Positions 12,301 through 22,680 of a DNA stretch of 64,000 nucleotides are shown piece by piece; the first letter of the stretch is position 1; every line of letters begins with the position of its first letter. Origin of the DNA: Blepharisma stoltei (taxonomy: Eukaryota > Ciliophora > Heterotrichea > Heterotrichida > Blepharismidae); contig CAJZBQ010000004.1 of the NCBI GenBank assembly GCA_914767885.1, positions 186,001 to 250,000 on the forward strand, in the 5' to 3' direction. A program made the translations under genes and the position numbers. Below the pieces are notes generated by a model. That model was not told where the DNA came from. It saw only the letters and a list, made by a program, of their open reading frames with translations, and did no database searches.

Positions 12301-13022
12301 AAAAAAATAACGCCAATACTGACTCCCCCCCTCCGTGAGTGAACAAAAAAATTTTGTTCATGGAGGGGGGCTAATTATTTTTTTTAAAAAAAATTAGATA
12401 TAAATTTTATAGAAATCTTTTTTTTTCGAAATTTAAAAAAATCTCACTTCTATAAAGATTGGGAAGCAAATATATTAATTTAACTTGTAAAATTTATGTT
12501 TTAAAACGCAATTTGTTTAAAATTAAACAGATTTAGCTCGAGATTTCATTATAATAATTATCACTTATATAAAAATTTTTTTTCCAAAAAAATTTGTGTT
12601 CACTCACGGAGGGTGGGTTTTTGGGCAAAAAATAGCGATTTTTATAATGGTTTTGTTCACTCACAGAGGGGGGGAGTGAGCATAAAAGTAATCGTAATTG
12701 ATGAATATAAACATCAATTAATAATTTCTAATTCAGAGCATACATTATCAAGCCTAAAATATCCAATAATTTCTCATATTATCATATTTTCTTTTCAATT
12801 AGCTATTGTGAGATTTGGAGTTCATAGAAGACTCAACGTTTGGAGGCACAAAAATATTCCGCATATTGTTTCTGTAACCTTAGACTTGAAAATTGCTTTG
12901 TCATCTAAATTGTTTCGGTGGTATAATTGACGATATGTCTCAAATATTGAATTTTTTAGCGGATTTCCTTTAGCTATACGTCTCAAAGAAAAGGGCTCAT
13001 ATATGTCGACAAGTTCAAGCAT
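6389..13022 (-). CDS. TmcB-like/PAS multi-pass membrane protein, paralogue B (germline form)
   Basis: Starts at ATG 13022 and ends at 6389. Eight inserts interrupt it: TA-bounded IESs/MITEs at 6800-7025, 7847-8232, 8265-8543, 10645-11021 and 11173-11299; a MITE with a TGA repeat at 12320-12679; and retroposon-like inserts at 7287-7771 and 11969-12253. Introns lie at 8872-8886 and 9271-9285. Removing them leaves 4,092 nt (1,363 residues), one residue shorter than paralogue A. The same order of segments is present: N-terminal membrane helices with NEIRHSES-KTIRAKAHSK, a helical middle (SQEGLTLFTSYAKD), a PAS-like domain (ILIISAEPDNYG), a sensor-like block (LLAETGEILCYSEHF), and C-terminal helices ending KKYLQKINSMMNIMPV. 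No unexplained stop remains, so I treat it as functional once its inserts are excised. Confidence 0.72.
6800..7025. other. TA-bounded IES (224 bp)
   Basis: The inverted ends are TATAGCACCTGACTCC and, from the other side, TATAGCGCGTACCCC. Removal joins SKL-V-LRNPKFSPILS. Confidence 0.8.
7287..7771 (+). mobile_element. Retroposon-like insert with 12-bp target duplication (485 bp)
   Basis: It is flanked by TAACAATTAAAA (7275-7286 and 7760-7771). Removing one repeat copy and the insert restores the sequence leading into the AAATTCTTCATATATAT block found in paralogues A and C. It begins ATAAAATGG shortly after the repeat and ends in an AT-rich tail. No long ORF is seen. Confidence 0.75.
7847..8232. 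mobile_element. Family-1 MITE IES (384 bp)
   Basis: It has a C-rich end with CCTCCGTGAGTGAAC, a hairpin-forming end, and TA at both edges. Removal gives QPEIL-FSNRIPNKTLFNF, colinear with QPDILSSSKNPSKKIFSF in paralogue A. Confidence 0.9.
8265..8543. other. TA-bounded IES, CCTTTAAA-ended family (277 bp)
   Basis: The ends TTACTCCGCCTTCCTTTAAA and, as reverse complement, TAATTTTACCCTTTAAATG form imperfect inverted repeats. Removal gives LLERL-KSVHSQPEIL, matching LLERLRNVHSQPELL in paralogue C. It lies only 33 bp from the preceding MITE. Confidence 0.88.
8872..8886 (-). other. 15-nt intron
   Basis: Minus-strand GTAATAGTTATATAG, same position as the intron at 1689-1704. Splicing gives SAQF-GYSIISKY. 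Confidence 0.9.
9271..9285 (-). other. 15-nt intron
   Basis: Minus-strand GTAATCCCTATATAG, same position as the intron at 2089-2103. Confidence 0.9.
10645..11021. mobile_element. Family-1 MITE IES (375 bp)
   Basis: TA-bounded, with ends CTAACTCCCCCCCTCCGTG and CACGGAGGGGGGGGAGTAA. Removal gives LKDESL-AKVKLSKTK, matching LKDESLAKVKLSRIK in paralogue E, which has no insert here. Confidence 0.92.
11173..11299. other. TA-bounded IES (125 bp)
   Basis: The ends TTACCCAGCTCG and, as reverse complement, TAACCCACTAATTAGCG are similar. Removal gives LEKRL-RHWMC. This is the same codon position as the 183-bp IES of paralogue A. Confidence 0.87.
11969..12253. mobile_element. Retroposon-like insert with 10-bp target duplication (285 bp)
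   Basis: Direct repeats GATCTAAATA lie at 11959-11968 and 12244-12253. Removal restores LFDVFRSVFNFWLIIFLIPS, matching the same segment of paralogue C. The interior is relatively GC-rich, contains an A9 run on the minus strand, and lacks the TA/C-rich ends of the MITEs. Confidence 0.72.
12320..12679. mobile_element. Family-1 MITE with TGA instead of TA boundary (357 bp)
   Basis: The MITE ends ACTCCCCCCCTCCGTGAGTG and GAGGGGGGGAGTGA are typical, but the flanking duplication is TGA (12320-12322 and 12677-12679), not TA. Excision of one TGA copy plus the element restores FML-SIGVIFLAI, colinear with paralogue C, whose DNA at this place reads AATAATGAGAATAAAAG. Confidence 0.78.
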
Positions 13023-15112
13023 TTAGAAATAAGCAGCAGCAAAAATTTATTTTTTATTAGTCTTAACTTTGATGGAATAAATGCTTTTTAATCAACTTTT
13101 ATATAAATAAAAATAGCTTATAATTAATTATACCTGAGATAATTCAATTATTATAAGCCTTATAAATGGAAGTGCTTATTAACTGCAATAGAAAATAATG
13201 GGTAAATCTGTTTAAAAATCTATTGACTTGCCGCTTCGAATTTTTCAAAGAGGCTTTATTACTGCATTTTAGTTTTGCAAAAAAGATTCAAATTTGAAGT
13301 ATTAAAAGTCTTATGAAACTGTTAGTCTAATATAATAATTTTTTGAGCTTTTATAATTTAATTTTTTGATGTTTTTTAGCTCTTTAGAACGCTACAGGTT
13401 TTAATAATAGCAATATAAAGAGCCTTCGAGTTTTTTAACCATCCTAAAAGAGTTTTCCCAAAGACACCTTGAAATTATTATTAAAAACTAGCGAATTTTA
13501 GCAGGTTTTTGTCTAGCTTATTTTATTTGTCAAAATAACAGGGTGGAAAGATTCAAAAAGGTTTAAAGAATAAGGAAGGCTCTAATGATATTAAAATATT
13601 TCTTTCTTATATTAATAAGCTAAAAAAATTAAGTTAAGATAGAAAATGTTTATTGAAAACTGATTTAATAGCAAGGCCAGAAAGCTAATTTCACGAGTCA
13701 CCATTATGGGTGGCTTTTAATAAATGGCAGAATCTGCCTAAAGTCTTCCTATTATTTGGCCCAACGGCTTTGGCCAAGCCTGCTCCTATAGCTTCTCTAC
13801 AGATCTTCGCTTCAGTATCTCTTCATAGAGCCTCTCTAACACCCTACTCACTTTGTAGGGTTAGGTTAGACTAACTGATGCTAGCCATATTGGTAGCATA
13901 GCCACCAAAGACCTCCCGCATTATATATAGACTTATCCGCTTTGCGAAAAACTACCTATTAGGTCTAGATCTCTAACCGGTGCAGTTGTCTCCTACTTGG
14001 CTTGAGGCTTCAGTCTTAGTGGGCGGGTTATGAATTTCTGCAGCCCTACAGCCTGCGATTGGAGTAGCTTGATTCCAAAGATTAGTTTCTTGTAGTATTC
14101 CAGGCAAAGAAGTGATTTCTTTGAAAGCTGAAGGAAAAAGACTATTTCGCTGTGACCCGGTCGAAAACCCCGAATTTCTCAGTATATGAATGTTCAAGAG
14201 TCCAAAGGTCATTGCTGGTATCTATTTCTAGCCACAGAAAACACAAAAGTCTATCCAGATGCACATTTGCTGAGGCCGCACTTGATTCTCGGCTCGAAGT
14301 CCGTTCTAGTTTGCGTTTTGCTGTAAGGTCTGAACTGTTACGCCAAGGGCGACATTTGCCACTATTTTATATATATCAACTTGTGAGGGTATCGTTACTT
14401 CCTGTATTACCATTTTCTTAATTGCCTCAAGGAACTGATGCTGGTACATAGCTAATTCCAATATCCTAAGCCTAAAAGGAGAGGTTATATTTCTGCCAAA
14501 TCTTCAATGACTCTCTATACTTATCTGTAAACCGAGCATACCTCGATTAAATAGCCTCACCCTCAGTTATACCACAAATAGGGTAGTTTGGGCTGCCTTC
14601 CAGCAATCACATATAAACATTGGTGGCGCACGAGTTAAAGCCAGCTCTGAATCTGTGTATTGCACTGATGATGTGCCAGCTGTATTTAATCTAAAATATA
14701 ATGGCCTTTGCATGTCCTCGCTCCCTTAGTGCAAGTAGGCATATAACTGAGTTGTCTTCTTTCCTCCATCATGACCAGCATGCTGTTGGTGTGTTTTGCA
14801 ATATGCTTATAGAAAACTACTAAAAATAAATCACTTTAGCTTTAGTGAACATTTGAACAATTCCTTATTTTTAATGCGAGGCTTTGGAATCATTTTGAGT
14901 TTTAAAAAGTTTTGAGTGTTTGAGATCTTGTGTGGATAATTAATGGATTATTTAGTGCCAATTATTTTGATTTAGCCAATCAAGCAATTTTTAAATTTTC
15001 AATATTTAAGACATTAAATTTTTGAGATTTTTAATCACTTACTCTTTATAATGAAAATAAGAAAAGTTTATTTATAAAATTTTTTTTTGCATTACCTGTA
15101 TAATCTTGCGCC
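13023..15112. other. Intergenic region with GC-richer repeat debris
   Basis: No convincing gene lies between paralogues B and C. 13.02-13.67 kb is AT-rich with nothing recognised. 13.68-14.83 kb is clearly richer in G+C. A segment beginning TAATAAATGGCAGAATC at about 13720 has the AAATGG start seen in the retroposon-like inserts, but I could not find its flanking duplication. ORFs here (e.g. 13973-14212, 14152-14421) look like chance. Confidence 0.45.
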
Positions 15113-18100
15113 CTATACTGGCATAATTCTCATCATTGAATTGATCTTCTGTAAATATTTCTTCTCATTCTTAAAAAACACAAAATAAAGCAAAAAATAT
15201 ACCACAATCGAAATTGCAACAAAAATAGAAAATGCTGTAACAATAATGCTTACTTGGTCATCGATCACCTTTTGAGAATAGCTATCAATTATATTAGCAT
15301 ATTTATCATAATTTGCTCTAAAAAGTGTCATATTGTAATATCATCATCTTCATGCATCATTAGTGACATTTAAATGTGCAATAATATAACCATAATCTAT
15401 CTGCTCTTCTTCAGCTACATAAGTGCCGTAATCTAAATAATGTGTATAAGGCTGACTATCATTTTCATAATACATTGTTTTAAAATCATTCGATAGAATT
15501 GGTGAATATTTCGGGTTTCTTAATGTTGATCTCGAATCTCTAACTAGCATTTCTGTGAGCGAACAAAATCGTTTTGCTCACTAACTGAGGTGGCCTAATT
15601 TTTTTTAAAAAAAAAATCATATAATTTAGAGTAAAATCTCATAGCAAAAAAAATTAGTAATTTTTAATATTTTTTAATAGCTTTTTTTTGAGAAAAATAG
15701 GAAAATTTTTAATGGTTTTGCTTGATCATGAGGAGCAAGCTCTGAAATAGATTTTTGGAAATTTATTTGAGTATTTGGGTAATTATGAATGTCAAAGAAA
15801 TAATTCAATGGTATACCTGCCATATAATCCTGCATATCTGATGCTGAGACAGCAAGGGTATTAATATATATTTTGGTGCGAATAATTTCTCGAAGCACCT
15901 CAGGTCTATATGCTAAATAATTTGTGCAATTTTCATAGAAATAAGTAATATTAAGTAAAGAAAATGCTATAACGACTATAAAGTATATGCAAATTCTTCA
16001 TATATATTTTCAATAATTTTTGAAGAAGAATCTTGTATTATCTGGATTTCTATTATTAGTCAAAAGTTCAGGCTGGGAATGAACATTTCTTAGCCTTTCT
16101 AAAAGTGACTGTTTCATTTCTGAGAAATTTCGATATGCTTTTTTCCTCAAATTACTCCAAAGATTGTTCTCAATCTTAATTACAGAATAACAAAACGGAA
16201 TCATTACCAAAAAACACAAAACAAGTACTCCTATTCCTAAAATGAGGAGAATAAGCATTACTGATTTAAAATCAAGCATTAATGATTTTTGGCAATCAAT
16301 TATTTCATATAAAGAACTATTGCAATACTGATATCCATATCCAAAGCCAGCCATCTTCAAATACCTAACCTCTTTTGTATAATCTTCAGAGTTATTATAC
16401 TTTCTTAATATATCATATCCCTATATAAAAAATACAAATTGAGCAGATTGAGAAAGTATATTTATTTACCAAGAATAGCCACTAACTCCCCCCCCATTTA
16501 ATAACGAACAAAACTTTCATTTTTTTTTTTCCTAAAAATTTTTCTTTAGGCCCCATTAATAACGAACAAAATTTACTATAAAATTTATATAAGCTAATTT
16601 AGTCTCTACAGTTTACTAATTTTAAGTAGTTAGAGTAAGATAAGGACAAGTATAATCGAGCAAAGAATAATAAATAAGAGCTAATAAGTTACTAGTAGCT
16701 TAATTTTAAGCTGGCACTTACTCCCCCTCTCCGTGAGCGAACAAAAAAATCTCGTTCGCTCACGGAGGGGGGTTTTTTTTTTTTCGAAATTTAAAAAAAT
16801 CTTAATTTGCAAAAATTGGGAAGCAAATATTAATTTAATTTATAAAATTTATGTTTTTAAAATGCAATTTGTTTAAAAAATTAAACAGAATTAGCCAGAG
16901 ATTTCATTATAATAATTATCGCTTATATATCAAAATATTTTCCATAAAAAATTTTTCTATTAAAAAATTCCTAATTTGCAAAAATTGGGAAGCATATATT
17001 AATTTAATTTATAAAATTTATATTTTAAAACGCAATTTGTTTAAAATTAAACAGAATTATCCAGAGATTTCATTATAATAATTATCGCTTATATATCAAA
17101 ATTTTTTCCATAAAAAATTTTCTATTAAACAATTTTTTGTTTGCTCATAGAGAGTAAGGGATTTTTCTAATGGTTTTATTAGCTCACGGAGGGGGGGAGT
17201 TAGCAATAGTTGTCTTTTCGCCTTCATTTAGGCGATTTCTCTTTCTGTTGTCATCATTTGACTCCTTTTATTAACCCTTTAATTGAAATTTTATATAAAA
17301 ATCATAGATATTTTATATAAATTTTATATATTTTTTCCAAAAATTTTATAACATAGACCCCACTTAATAACGAACAAACAAAGTATTCGTTATTAAATGG
17401 GGGGAGAGTAAGAAGTATTTTTTGGTTGGCCGACAATAGCTGGCTTGCAAAATTCGTTGGCATCCATATTTTCTGGCTAACCCAATTTTAAGAATGGCGA
17501 ATCAGAAGCTATTCTTGGCAAACAGGGATATATCTAATAAGCTTGTTTTTTTTATGTAGTCATTTTCTCACACATCTATCCTTTTATCAGTCAAAATTGC
17601 GTTACCTGCGCAGTAGTTTCATTTTGATAAATTAGAAATAATTTCCATATAAATATCTCTAACATCATTTACATACCCAGGCAGTCCTTCTCATGCAGTT
17701 AATAAATCTTGATACCAATTAGGGTCATTTATATATGCCAATTCTAAAAGTAATTGCGAATTATAAGCAGCAATTTGTAATCTAGACTCTGCTTTAGCTA
17801 TAGCCATAGAAAGATCCATATTTTTTATAAAATCGATATATGAAAAAGCATAAAAAAGAACCACAATATTTGTGCTTAAAACAGCGATAATCTATATAAG
17901 ATTTACTGATAAAATGAAGGCAAGATGCAATATATTTATTGACCTTGAAGAAATTTCCAGCATTTTAAAAAACTTTTTTTGGCTCGGAATTTGTGATTTT
18001 GCATCTGATTGCAGGCTTCCAATGACTTCTGAAGATTCCATAGAAAATGGATGAATTAGTTCGACTTCTGAATTTATGTATTTTTCCTCAGATACTTGGT

Positions 18101-21100
18101 AACTTCTATAAGATCGTTCATTGGATCCGTATGGGCTTAAAAGATTTTCATTTATTATTTCTTCTGCTTTAGTGTCATATTGGCTATTTTTATTTTTTCT
18201 TTTTTTGATATTTTCATGATTACTTGTTAGTGTAGCATAAAAGACCTTTAAGTTATAAACTTGTGCACAAGACATCACTAAAATTGTTTCTTTAGTATTT
18301 GAATGTAAAATTCATTTATTGCCAGATATTTTTGCTTCAGCAAATAAATCCTTAATATTGTAGCCAATTAAGTTTTTATTGTATTTGCCAACGAATTCAT
18401 GAAAGTGTTCTGAGTAGCATAAAATCATAAATAAAAATGGGTCTTGACCTGGCATTGTTTCCGGTAAAGCGGCCTTAAGCGTATTTTATTTATATCCGAC
18501 AAGGTTTCCCAACCCAAAAATGGACAGTAGTGTACAGAGACTAGCCCTAGTCAGCCTTTTGATTAGATTTTACTTCGAGGGGAAGGAAGCTTCAGATAGA
18601 AAAGGAAAGCTCAGCAGTGCCTAAAGACAATGCCAAGACCATTCGGACAACTTTCTAACATGAAACCAAGAGTTACCCATCGGGCTTCCAATTTTTCCTG
18701 ATTTTTGTGTGGTGGACAACCTTCACACGCCAATCAGCATGCCGAAAATATCCATGGCCTTCCTACTGAATACTAGAGTCATCAAGACAAGCAGGAGACG
18801 GAGGCACAGAACACTATTTGCATTTGCCATGGCATCAGGCGTGAAGAAGAGGAAAGTTGGTGCTCGACCCTATTCTCGCCAGGCTAATCATCCAAACTAT
18901 AAAAAGTTCTCCCTATCGATACTACAAAGAGGGTGAAATCCCTAGGGGATCCTTAATTACTACGCTAGCAATAGACAAGCAAGCCAGGAACTTTAATTAA
19001 AATTTAAATTTAAAAATAACATAAAATCTCTCCAGTTTCTGTTAAAAGCACTGTCTGGTGCTTGGTATTCTTTGTCTCAAAATTTAATATAAAAGCAAAA
19101 GAACAATCAATAGCAGTAATTATTGCTTTCCCTCTACACTCTATTAAATATTTTCCTGGAATATTTAAAAAGAATCCTTTACTGAAATCAATTTCAGAGT
19201 TCGAGCCATAATGAATAAGCCGTTGAGCTTCTTTTTTAAAGCTTTCATAGTAATACTGATGAATAAAATTTTTTATATTATCAACAGAAGTTTTCATAAT
19301 TTCAGCTGCTCTTGGATTTGAAAATAAAATTCGGCCAAAATTATCAGGTTCACCAGATATTATCAAAATTCCTCTAGAATTATTCAAAAAGCTGCATTTC
19401 GTTGACTCTGGATTTGCATAATTGGTATTGTATAATCCTTTTAGTTTAATTTCTAGTAAATTTGATTTTTCATAATCATAAATTATATCTTTTGTATATG
19501 AAGTATAGAGTGTTAACTCCCTTCTTTAAATTTGACAAAATATAGGCAGAATTTTCATATTTTTGGTAAATTACTTTAAATTAGAGGGTTAAGCATTCTT
19601 GAGAATCCGAAAATTCCTCTAACAGCCGCTTGTATTGATTATTAAGATAAGAAATCGTTTCATCAATCCAGTTAAGTCTATTTGTCAATCCTTTAATATC
19701 AGGTTTAGATGAAGTTAACTGTTCTCAAAACGTCAATAAAGAGACACATAGTTTTGAATCTTTCGTTTTTATCATATTTATTTGCTGAAAATAATTTAAA
19801 AATTGTAAGCATTCATTTGTCGAAGATTCATTGAGAATTTTATTTAATAAGTATTCTTGAAAATCAGCTTCTAAATTTCATCTTGAAATAGTTTTTGTTT
19901 TTCTTAGTTTAACTCTTGCTAGAGGCTCATCTTTAAGTGCATATAAGCAGTAATTTACTACCCAAATAATTTGGAGTTTATCTCTCTCAGAGCTGTTTTT
20001 GATATAAAATTTTTCAAAGGCGCGAATTATCTCGTTTTTGTGATCAGTGTCATTTGAGCATAGTCAATGCCTTAGTCGCTTCTCTAGTTCATATCTAGTA
20101 TGTATTTCTGCTATATCTCTAAAAATATCAGTATTAATGCTTTTATGAAGCTTTATAGTAAATTGTATCACAAAGACAGCACAAATAGGTAATAAAATGA
20201 CCACAATAAAAATAATTACCAATGAATTATCAATTGCACATCCTAACACAAACCCAAAAGAAGCCAAAAAGATAGTAAACAATTTTAGAGCTTGTGCCAG
20301 ATTGCTATAAAGGGAAAAATTAGGCAGAAGAAGATCAGATTCTCTCATTATAATTACTGAAATAATCATCATAAAAGTTTGGAAATATACCATATAATTT
20401 TCATTGCAAAAGACATAAAGGATTGGCAAAAAGTAAGTAAAAATTGCTATGTGACTATCGACTTTTGAATGAGCCTTTGCTTTTAGAGTTTTTCTGCTTT
20501 CAGAATGTCTAATTTCACTTGAAAATTGAGTAAAAAAATAAAGCAAAATAAAATCTATTATTAACGATAAAATTATTGCAACTTCTGATACAGCACTTAT
20601 TTCAAAGTCTTCTAAATGATTGTTGTTTTTGTATTCTGAAATATAGTTTTTTGGCAAAATGGCATATTTTAAAAATATTGAGTATAGAGTTACAGAAGGT
20701 ATCAAAAAATAAATTTGCCAAAAGTTGAAAAATGATTTAAATGCACCAAATAATGCTGGAATAGTTCAAGAAAAATAAATACTGATAGCTAAAAAAGCAA
20801 CGCTAATAATGAGAATAAAAGTAATCATAATTGATGAATAAAAGCATCACTTAATGATCCCAAATTCAGAGCATACATTATCAAGTCTAAAATACCCAAT
20901 AGCTTTTCATAGTGTGATATTTTCTTTCCAATACGCGATTGCGAGACTTGGAATTCATAGTAAGCTCAACATTTGAAAGCATCAAACCATACATCATATT
21001 GTTTCTGTTGCTTTTAACTTAAAAGTTGATTTCTCGTCTATTGTTTTTCGATGGTATAATTGATGATATAGTTCAAATATCAAATTCTTCAGAGAATTTC

Positions 21101-21158
21101 TTTCAATCCTTCGTCCTGAATAAAAGGACTCATGCATGTCAATCTTAAGGGGAAACAT
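15113..21158 (-). CDS. TmcB-like/PAS multi-pass membrane protein, paralogue C (germline form)
   Basis: I start it at ATG 21158 (MFPLKIDMHESF), matching the starts of A and B; an upstream in-frame ATG at 21278 has no counterpart. Inserts: IES 19514-19591, retroposon-like 18427-19028, nested IES 16457-17530, and a decayed MITE 15541-15737. Introns lie at 17892-17906 and 16421-16435. Removing all leaves 4,071 nt, 1,356 residues. The domains follow the same plan: EIRHSESRKTLKAKAHSK in the membrane region, PAS-like ILIISGEPDNFGRILFSNPR, TETGEILC, and C-terminal helices ending MMRIMPV. The 15541-15737 element has lost the TA at one edge, so correct excision there is uncertain and this copy may be losing function. 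Confidence 0.7.
15541..15737. mobile_element. Decayed family-1 MITE with a mutated boundary (195 bp)
   Basis: The interior keeps GTGAGCGAACAAAATCG and AATGGTTTTGCTTGATCATG, recognisable MITE parts. One edge is TA (15541-15542); the other reads TG on the minus strand (plus 15736-15737, CA). Removal as if the TG were TA restores ISEL-RDSRSTLRNPKYS. Confidence 0.65.
16421..16435 (-). other. 15-nt intron
   Basis: Minus-strand GTATTTTTTATATAG. Splicing gives SAQF-GYDILRKY. Confidence 0.9.
16483..17410. mobile_element. Second-level MITE, AATAACGAACA family (926 bp with insert)
   Basis: TA-bounded, with inverted ends CCCCATTTAATAACGAACA and TGTTCGTTATTAAATGGGG-like sequence. A second internal submotif CCCCATTAATAACGAACA lies at about 16550, and CCCCACTTAATAACGAACA near the right end. 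It sits inside the outer IES and is itself split by a family-1 MITE. Confidence 0.85.
16719..17202. mobile_element. Innermost family-1 MITE with internal tandem duplication (482 bp)
   Basis: The ends TTACTCCCCCTCTCCGTGAG and GCTCACGGAGGGGGGGAGTTA (in part) are TA-bounded. The core of about 150 bp (AATTTGCAAAAATTGGGAAG through AATTATCGCTTATATATC) occurs twice, at about 16800-16965 and 16970-17120. That accounts for its extra length compared with the usual 300-390 bp. Confidence 0.85.
17892..17906 (-). other. 15-nt intron
   Basis: Minus-strand GTAAATCTTATATAG, same position as the intron at 2089-2103. Confidence 0.9.
18427..19028 (+). mobile_element. Retroposon-like insert with 9-bp target duplication (602 bp)
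   Basis: CATAAAATC is repeated at 18418-18426 and 19020-19028. Removal restores GEILCYSEHFHEF, matching paralogue B (GEILCYSEHFSEF). It begins ATAAATAAAAATGGGTC after the repeat and ends in an A/T-rich tail (AAATTTAAATTTAAAAATAA). The ORF at 18709-18936 lies inside and resembles nothing I know. Confidence 0.8.
19514..19591. other. TA-bounded IES (76 bp)
   Basis: The inverted ends are TAACTCCCTTCTTTAAATTT and TAACCCTCTAATTTAAAG. Removal gives DSQEC-LTLYTSYTKD, colinear with SQEGLTLFTSYAKD in paralogue B. Confidence 0.9.
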
Positions 21159-22680
21159 TATGGAATAAATAACACCAAATCTTTTTTTATTAATGATAAC
21201 TTCAAAACGAAATAGATTTATTTGGATTTTTATTAAAGTAGAATATAGTTTAGATTTTTTTAATTGGATTAGTTTCATAGCATAACAATTACAAATACAA
21301 AATAATAAAGAATTTATCTAATTAAGCATTGTTTACATCTAAATATTTTTAGTGCCCAGTGTTACTACAATTAAATCTCTTACCTATCTCTTTTGCTACT
21401 CAGAATGAGGTTTTCACCTCTGATATATTTAAGTTCTTGATGAAAGTATGCGGATAGAGCTAATGAAATATATATCACATAATTTTCCCCTTTTAACATT
21501 AGTTCACAATATTAGAAGAATTTTACATTGTGTGTAATTCAGCTAAGATTCTGATTTTGAATTAAATAATATAGAGTAGGGGTTAAAACTATTAAGGAGA
21601 AGCTTGCTCTTTTGTTATATAGATATTTTTCTCCATAATCTATTTATAATAGAAAAATGAACTCTAAAATAGCACAAAAATAATTGATAGAAATTTTAAT
21701 TCCCATTTTTGTACTTTATTGCCTTAGGACATATATGAATATTTACTTAAAAAAACTGCCACTTTAGTCAGGCCAAAAATTCGCGGAAATTACTGGGGCT
21801 TCTCACTTCAAGGCTAGCTCAACTCTCTGCATGTTTGGGTAGAAATATGGTCACCCACCACTGGGGCAGGTTGCTTTCAACCAAATTTTATATATATTTC
21901 TTTTGATAGCATAGTTTGCATAATAAGGTTGATTTTCTTAAATATTTCTTCTTTTTAAAACAAACTAAATTTGTATATTATTTAAAATCAATTACCTTTT
22001 CTAGCAATGCAAGCTTATTTATAAAAATTTTGGAGAATTTTCTATTAATCGCAGAGTATTAATTTGAATTATTCTATAGAAGCTAACCATAATATTAGAA
22101 AATTAAGAATGCTCAGTCAGTTTCTTCATATAAAGAGGGACTTCATTTTTACCGGGATGGTATCTACACCCTGGTGCTGCTGACCTAGCTTCCGAGGATC
22201 CATTGCATTTGAAAAGTCTGGGTTAGTTTTGCCAATGTAATGGCTTTTACCAGGTCCTTAACAATTTTTACTATAATTGAAGGTAAATATATTTTATTAC
22301 AGGCTAAGCCAGGTTTTTCTTACTAATCGAAGTAAATACATGAAATAATAATGTCTGCCCATGCTTTTAAAAATATAAATCCTTTATACAAGCCTCAAAG
22401 GAATTTAATTAAAGCATTTTATTGATACATAATTTTTCAATTTGAATTAGCTCCATTTAGCTTGAAAACCCCCCAATATATATTTTGTGCTTAGTACTCT
22501 AGTGTTAGCCTAACATAAGAGCCTCAGTGAGCTTATTTGATTGCAAAAAATAAATGGAAATTCCAATTTTTTTAAAGTTTGTATCTTGCTATCTTAATTT
22601 TAATGCTCATTTGAGTGTACTTATATTTTATTATGAATTGTAAAACAAATAAATTCTTAATCAAATTTAGTATTAAATAC
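21159..22680. other. Intergenic region, no gene recognised
   Basis: AT-rich spacer between paralogue C and the first sugar porter. Two GC-richer islands at about 21.76-21.89 and 22.14-22.26 kb look like fragments of dispersed repeats, but I see no terminal repeats or coding sequence. Confidence 0.4.

Larger units (their letters stand above)
16457..17530. mobile_element. Outer IES of a three-level nest (1072 bp)
   Basis: The outermost inverted ends are TATTTATTTACCAAGAATAGC and, as reverse complement, TATCCCTGTTTGCCAAGAATAGC, shown here in part: TTTACCAAGAATAGC and TTTGCCAAGAATAGC. Removal between TA 16457-16458 and TA 17529-17530 gives SLLDI-LSQSAQF, as in paralogues A and B. Without the two inner elements this IES would be about 146 bp. 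Confidence 0.85.

Noticed and set aside
12613-12930. ORF starting inside a MITE end (MGFWAKNSDFYNG)
   Set aside because: Formed by the MITE end read through into the antisense of paralogue B; not conserved at other MITE copies.
18709-18936. 75-residue ORF with basic stretch
   Set aside because: Lies inside a retroposon-like insert; no family recognised and no support from a second copy.
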